NCBI RefSeq assembly: GCF_000002075.1
Contig: NW_004797724.1
Coordinates: 535,120-599,119 of the forward strand
DNA: 64,000 nucleotides
DNA from: Aplysia californica
Lineage: Eukaryota > Mollusca > Gastropoda > Aplysiida > Aplysiidae
Reading direction: 5' to 3'
Shown here: positions 54,301 to 62,559 of the stretch, one piece after another
Position numbering within the stretch: position 1 is the stretch's first letter
Layout of the letters: the number at the start of each line of letters is the position of its first letter
Program-made: the position numbers and the translations under genes
Notes under the pieces: generated by a model
The model's database searches: none
Told to the model about the DNA's origin: nothing
What the model saw: only the letters and a program-made list of their open reading frames with translations

Positions 54301-57300
54301 CAAGAGCAATCTGCTTTAATATTTATCTACTCCACAGCCGTCTACTAGTTGCAATACATCTACACCTCAGCCATCTATCTCTGGTGAAACCGTGACACTG
54401 TTTCCTACATCTGCCCATTAGCTGGTACACGTTGAAGGACTGAATGTTTCATCTTCATCAGAATCCATGGGCTCTTTCATAGCTTTCTATTTATAAAGTG
54501 TTACAAACACATGAATAACCCCTTCTCACAAGCTGATAAGACATTATGAGTAGTTACGCTCATTCGAATAACCTTTCTAGACGCTCTTGATGTTATGAAT
54601 GACCTGAGGTTCTAAAGGGGATAATATCGTTCAATTTCCGAATGTTTTGCACTCAAATTGTTCTTTGTACCTGCACAATGGTATTCAAAACTATCAAACA
54701 AGCTTATTTTTTATCAGGTAATATCATTTCATTCAAAATCAAGCTCATTTGAAAGGTTTTGTATGGAAAAATGGAAGTCTTGTTTCCTGACTATCCTTTC
54801 GAGCTCCTCATGTCTAAGTGGGCCAATTTCTTCTATAATTTCATTGGACGAACATCTAGAGCTACCAACTTGGGGTGCTTTTAATGAGACGTATGCTTCA
54901 ATTCCGAACCAACGCAGGCGGTTCTAGAAGAAGGCCACAAACGCACACAAACTCAAGCAGACTGACGCACACACACTTGACCTGCGTGAATGGGGATCCG
55001 ACTCGGGACCCGAATTTCAAGTAAGTTAAAGATGATGCGCGTGCGCTGAGCCAGGGGCTACACTGATTCGGGACCAGAACACAGGCGAGGTGCCAAAATA
55101 GGCTTATCAAGCGACATAAACCCGGCCCCCGCAGGACGACGGTTAATTAACACAACTGACGTTTGGGACTTGCTTTTTCCTTCAAGACAATGTAGCACTA
55201 CACCAAAAAAACACAGTGGATGGACAGTAGACACTAAATTAACTCTTTAGACCCTGAATTATTTGCCCCCTTTCCCAGAGTTTTTTCTTACAGTTACCTA
55301 AATCTGGCCCGCTATGTCTCATTATAACCCCAAAAACTTGCCTCTAACTTTTAAATGGCAGAAACAAAGGTTTTGTCAATATTAATAAACTTGGTTCGGG
55401 AATAGTTCTGAAAAAGAAGCAAAAACTAGCACTAAATGAAACGACATGAAACAGGGCTATTACTGCTGGACGTTCCCAGCATCTGATGGGGTTTAAAGAG
55501 TTAAAAAATGAATTTTCAAAATGACACAACTAAACAGTGGAAACCTCTTGAATAAATGATCATCAAATGATTTCCTCCCCTTGAAAAGTACTAGTCACTT
55601 TATTAAACAATGTAAAAACACTGTTCAGCTTATTTGCATTGTCTTTTGAATTTTAGGACACCCTTATTTCTATCACTACACATAATTATTAATAATCGAT
55701 ATGTCTTAGAAAAATACGACCTTAGACATTCTAACAAATAAACACACTTGGTTAATTACTTTTCTTGAAATAAAAGTTACTTCCCTTGTTAAATAGAAAC
55801 TTATTTTTACCGTCCCTGACAACCTCAAGGAAACCTGAAACTACATATTTAAATTCGGACAAAAACTAACTCAATGTTGACCAGTGTAATGTAATGCAAA
55901 AGTGTAGTATGCTTGCAAATGACTCCTAGCCTTTGGTTTGTTTTGGCTGCGGATCAAAGTAAAAGTCATCTCTATTCTTACAACAACATGCCATATAAGT
56001 GCAGTTTCTTAATCTTTCAACTTTTGAATATAACGTCTTCTGCTTACTTAGCTTATGTTTACGTAATTATTTTGTTTTGGGTTTATTTCGCAGTGGCAGA
56101 CATACGGAAAGCATACTGGGCCTAATAATATTATGTAATTTGTGTGCCTAAAAATAGAAGAAACCCCCCCCCCCCCCCAGACATTTTCAAATCCTCACTT
56201 TCGGAATGAAAATTTTGTATTCATGTAAGACTTTTAATAGGGACCACTTGGCCACTAGACTAGTCATTTGAACGTTGTTGATTCAGATCTATTTCATCAG
56301 CTGAAATCAGTATGGTATAAAAAAATTATGACACTCGTTACGATGGTAGATCATCATCTATTCTACTTGTGAAAATGTTAAACGTAATCAGTCGTTGAAA
56401 CTCATGATTACAATTTGGCAATTTCTGCGTAAGATAAATCATGATCTCCCTCCATAACTCAAATAATAAATTCTTTATCTCCAAGTACCTAAGACGAAAA
56501 GTAACAAATACAACCTATTACCAGAACAAAAAGAAACAATATATAAAAGAAACTCTTATTATCCGCACTACATACTGCCGCTGTAAAAAAAATTTAAAAA
56601 TTGGTGTCATAAAAGTCTAAAACAAAATAAGCCACAAATGTCTGTAGCGACATTTGACAGGACAAGCTTTTTTTTTTTAAAGCCCCTTGACTCGGAAGTT
56701 ACTTTGACAAACTGGGAAATAAATGACACACTGGAAGACAACAACAAACCAGTACTAATAATGCTGTTACAAGGAAATAGTAGTAAGAATATCAGAAGAA
56801 ACAACAAGGACTGCACTTTAGAACCCAAAGAAACCCCAAAAATACTATGCAGTATTCAAAAAAATAAAAAAACAAACAACCTAGCAACCATTCACCTGTA
56901 CATAAAAAATATATATTAAAAATTTTTTTTTGTGTACTCACGAACGACATCCAGCAAGCCTCTCTCATCCAGCTCATTGAAAGCCAACTTCTCCTCCCCA
57001 CACACCCGGCACACGCCACACTCGGAGCAGCCAGAGTCCCCAGCACCACAGCCACAGGGCCTGAGAACATAGGTCAAAGGTAACATGCACTTCTCACCAT
57101 TGAACATTCACACAGAGGACAGTTCAAAACTTTATTTTTCCTTATACAGAAATCATACATTTAAATCAACAGTAGAGAAGATTGGGACAAAAGGTTACAT
57201 GAATCATCATCATCACATAAAAAAAAGAAGTTATAAAAAGCTATTTAAAGTCACAGTTTATCACATAGGGCCCCTTCTAACACTGGGCTCACAACATACT

Positions 57301-60300
57301 CCATAAGACCTCACTAAACTTGTCTGGTTCACTCATTTGGCCAAGTAAATCACAAGAAACATCTTTTCCTTAACATATTATAGCAATAACATGTCCAAGC
57401 ACGGCCAACTGCCAAATGCCCATTTACAGCTGGTCAGCAAGAAGAACATATGATGGAATACCTCTCTGTAACAAACTACGTTTTGTTTGTCAGACCTGTC
57501 TCTTCCTGCTGCCATTTCAAACGGCTAACCTAGGAACAATTACAGTGGAACAACAACTTCCTTTTTCCAGTTTTGTTAGTTTAGTTTTAGTAGAGGTTTT
57601 ACGGCACTCGCAATTGCATAAGGTCATAAGAGCGCCAGAAGACCAGAGGTGTTACAAGAGAGTAACAGACATAAAAAAGAAGAAGGGGAGATAAGGACGA
57701 TAGATGTTCGATAGGAAAGAAGGAGCAAACCACACCAGAGCACCCGCCAACCTCCCACCAGTTTTGTGCATTTTTTACATTATAGTGATTCTGTATAAGA
57801 CGGCCACATGTCTAAGACGGACACTTTTCTTCTCAACAAAGGGTGGTCATCTTGCAGTTTCAACTGTATATATTTGTTTTAATTATTTGCTTACTGAGTA
57901 AAATTGAGTGCTATGGCCTAGTTGCAGTAAGTTCCATATTATAAGATATATAAATCTAAACATTTCTTGTACACTTTCACTGACCTACCCACGGTTGAAA
58001 ACATATCTGCAAATTAAAAAATGTAAAGAAAGAAAATAAAAAAAAGCAGAAAAAAAAGCAAATACATCTGACGACCGAGAGACTCACATGCCCGGATTCC
58101 TGTCTTTGCGCCCGCTGTTGATACAGCTCACCCCATAGCCGGTGCATTCACGGCACACGGGGCAGATCATGCACACCTCATAGACCCACTTGTGCTTTCC
58201 TGGCAATACAAAGGAAAGGTTTCAATAATTACGCGTCTGATTCTGATCTAGAAGTATTCAAACCCTTTGATCCATGAGCCTAAAGAACCCAAGCACCTGA
58301 GCTGGATTTACCACACCCCCCCCCCCTCACACACACACACAAGCTGAGACCTGGCTCTGGCACACTGTGTATAGCGTGAAGGCACATTGCTTTATTTTTA
58401 TTCTCAAGAAGCCAGGCCAACAGTCAAAACATGGATAAACCCAAAGTACACTAATGTTGGAGACTTACAATATGTTTTATACAAAATAAAATCACCCATT
58501 TCCATTCAAACACTCAAGGCAACTCAAAACCTATCACTTAACTATTTCAATTCGAAAGTAAGTCTCATATTCTTGTCTGGGTCACTGTCCTTATAAGAAG
58601 TCTACACAAGTACATTACTCTCAAAGCATAACAACAACAAAAATATTTTACAAATTTATGTAAAATCTCTAAGCAGAATATGAAAGTCTCTGGAAGTCCT
58701 ATTTCGACAAGCTTCCCACTCCACAGTCCACATAGTACATCATATCCTAAATCACAACAAAGTCAGGAAAAAAATCCCACACACACATACACACACAAAC
58801 ACATACACACACAAACACATACACACAAACACATGACATCTATAACATTGCACATACCTGGAGGACATAGGCTATCATCAACCTCCGCTTCCTCTTCATC
58901 TTCAGCCATTGTGATGTTCAGGGTCGCTGTGATTTTTAAAAAAATAGAGAGAACATGGAAATTTTTAAATTTTATACCTCTCTCTTACTTAAAAGATGGA
59001 TGACAAACAAATGCAATGGAGATATCAACTATAGAAGTTAAATACACCATCAAAATCCCTCCTTCCCTGTATATAATTTGAAGGTGCGGTGATTAAAGGC
59101 TAGCCAATAATGAAGTCGATCAAACAGCTATAAATAATGACTTGTATCATATGGAGTAAAATAGACTTGATTATAAAGCTGGTGTTTAAATATACACAAA
59201 ATCAAAAACTCCCTCATAGCAAGCCTTGGCTAATGCAAGATGCAACACATTTTTCCAACTTACATAGACATGTGCTACACGTTTGAGATGGCAGTTAAGT
59301 AGAGCTGCATCCTATGCATGACTACAAGTTGTCACTGTCATTCATCATTGTCGCAGGTCAAAATCCGATGTTTTTAGGAGAAGATTAAATCCTTTTATTC
59401 TAGACAGGACATTCTGATAATACAAAATGTTTAATTCGTCTAAATAAGTTACTATTTTAACTATTTATCTCCTGAGGCGGTTTCCCCACTGCGCTGGAGC
59501 ACTCTTTTGTTAGGAAACATGAGAGTGAGATACACATCATTAAATTGGTCATTAAATTAAAACAAATGGACCTATCTTGATTTTGAGACTTCCTCACCTA
59601 ATGAAAGAACTGGCTGTTAGACACTTAATTGCAGAAAATTAATATGTGTCACGACAAGGATGAATCAGGTGCTCATCAGTTTTTTAGCATATGGACTCAA
59701 GGGTATAATCTTAAAGCCTGTTTATTAGCCTTACTTTTGATGAAAAAAATATCTACCTATCATGAAAAGAATTCAAGATATTTGCGATTGAATGAGGTAG
59801 GGGTTGCCTAATATTAGAGATAAAAATAGTGAGTACTGAGAAAAAGGCCGCCAAACTTTGGTGACTCCCAAAACTGCCAAGTCCTTGGAAAATGCAAATT
59901 TACATTATTAGTGCGTTTGATTGACATTTTACATTTAAATCCACGCAAGAATGTGTATTTAAAAAGACATAAAATTCAATAAAAATTGTCAGTTTCTCCA
60001 ATTTGATTATTTTAACGAGCGCCTGATTTCACCACGATGCCACACATATAATGTTGTCATAGTAATAGAATGTGCTTGAGCTGCTGGCTGTGGATCACTG
60101 GCACAGTGGTTCCGACCGCAAGCCACTAGTAGCAGCTTGCTAGAGATTAGGAGTTAAGAACAGTGAGACAAAGACTAATAGATGCCCCCAATCAGGTTGC
60201 AGTAACTAAAGGTTGAGAGGCCTTGATCAAAACTAAATCTTAATCAATCTCCACCATCAGCCTCCTGGCACTTACCATCCCGTGGAGAAGCGGCGTGCGA

Positions 60301-62497
60301 AGAGAACTCGCGTCCGCACTGTCCCTTGTTGTTGATGCCAAATGTGTAGATCTGACCCTTGGAACTGAGCACAACAGCATGGGCCTTGCCTAGACACACC
60401 TGGGCCACACGCACATCACGCAGCTCAGTCACCTGGCCTGTAGAAGAGGGACAGGATAGAAACAAATACAAACCAAATATCTCCACAGAGATCAATTCAA
60501 ATGGAATCTTATCATATTTTATTTCTTTTAACTTCCAGTTATTTTTCACTTTTCTATTAAAAATGTAGGCTAATTTCAAATATAGTCTCTGCCAGTTTCC
60601 TACTTTTGCCAAGCACTAAACTAATTTCCCTCCAAAATGTATCTTTCTGACACATTCGATTACAGTTATTAAACTTGACCTTCAAATTCGTTGAATCCCA
60701 GTGTTGGTTTGACACAATGTGAGCTTTTATGATTGATAATTGAAGGCACCAGTGCAAGCTGTGTAAAAAGGCAGAGTCCCTCAAACACACACCTGTGCCA
60801 CATATCTTTGCCAAACAAGTTTCAGTGTTGGTCCCAGCATTCGCCAAAGTTTGGCTACAGCTACGTCTAGCCTATCGCTGGTCAGTGGTCAGGGGAAAAA
60901 TGTGATTGTGACACATCTCTTCCGACATTCCTCACCTATACCGCTACTCTTTTTCATACGTATGTTAGGTGAATATGAGTAACTTGACTTTAATTAATAA
61001 AAAAATGAGAATACTTTTATCTTAGAGTCCTATTTTTCTTTTAGTCCAAGTTTGTTGTATCGGAGTTTCACAGTACATACATATAAGAACTTGCAAACAA
61101 TATCAGCTTATTTTAGATTTTATGACTAGTTTCAGCTCACCCATTGACAAAAAAATACATCTACCTACAAGCTTACAGTCATTTAAGTTTAGTCAAAAAC
61201 CAATACATGCATACAAGGTCGCTTTTACAAGAAACTAAAGCATTTTAAAAAATCCTTCCGTGTGTATAGTCACTCTTACTAAACTTGCATGACCGGCAAT
61301 TTTCATCAACACAACATCTCTCTCTTAGATCCTGTCTACGGCTAACCTTTGGTACCCTTTACCGTCTTATAAAAGGCCACTCCATTGCCAGGACACTTTG
61401 CAGCTATACTGAATCAATGGCAGGATGTGATTAAGCCAAATACCAGCACAGAGCTAAGATGTACCCAAGGGTTATGTGAACAGACTGGAGTTGGGAACCA
61501 AACTTTTTTTGTTCCGTGTATCCCTTTTTCTAAAATGTCATCAATGAGATGAAAAGATTGGTGCTATTACATAAATCAAACACAAATGAAAAATTCTTTT
61601 CCTTATATAAGTCAAAGGGGCTAAAGCAAAGCTAAGAACAGAAGCCTACCAGAGGTGGGATCGCAGTGGTGGTTGGTGTCCTTGCCAAACATGTAGAGCT
61701 CCCCGTCCCTTGTCACCACAGCACTGGTGCCACTGTTGCATGATGCCAGTGTCACAAACTTGGATTCCAGGCGACTCATCTTTCGCGGCTTGGTCGGCTT
61801 GGGCTGGCGCCGTACTTTGCCTTAAGAATCAGATGCATGTGTGTGTATATACATGTGTGTGTGTGCGTGTACATACAAGGATTCGAGATCATTCTACTTC
61901 ATTGTGGAGAGTAGGTTACATTATAAACAAGCTTTTTTACAATAATCACAGAATGCTATAAGAAAGCATAACACCTCCCCCCAACCCCCACAATTATTAA
62001 GAAAATGGAGGAGGCTTTTTCTTTTCCTAGTTTCTTCCACATATGCACATTTCAGCAAATTACATTCAGAAAATATTTTGGTTTTATCTCCAAGAAAATA
62101 TTATTTTTTTAAATACTGAAGGTACAGTAAAAAGTTTTTTAAAAAGGCACTGAAGCAGCTCTCCTCCATACTGTCTGATTACCTAGCAGAAACCAAAAGT
62201 AATTCTGATTAAAAAACCAATGCAAGAAATATTTTCTCAGAAAAGAAGTAACTCACCTCCCACATCTCCATCTTCCCCTCTGCGGGCAGTGCCGACAAAA
62301 TAAACACTGCCATCCTCAGCCACCATCAGAGCGTGCAAGCCGTCATGGCCGAGGGCAATGTGTGTGATCTTGGGAGACTTTGTGATGGTCAGCTCGGCCC
62401 ACTTGCCCTGAGCCTGGCTGGACTGCTTGATGCCCAGGGAGGCAGCTTTGCCATGGTACAAGACCTGCAGTGGAGTAGTAGTAGCAATATTAATAAC

Positions 62498-62559
<62 letters not shown>

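Larger units (their letters stand above)
52317..56941. other. 4.6-kb intron 8-9
   Basis: Contains the candidate promoter-like island (53105-53392), a decayed unclassified stretch (54165-54480), the N2 MITE (55243-55500) and a C17 run near 56163. No minus-strand exon with MYCBP2 homology was found, although vertebrates encode a longer basic linker here. Confidence 0.6.

Noticed and set aside
54930-55140. Possible tRNA-derived SINE (minus strand GGCTCAGCGCACGCGC)
   Set aside because: The A-box-like word is present but I could not find a second copy or clear B box, tail or target duplication.
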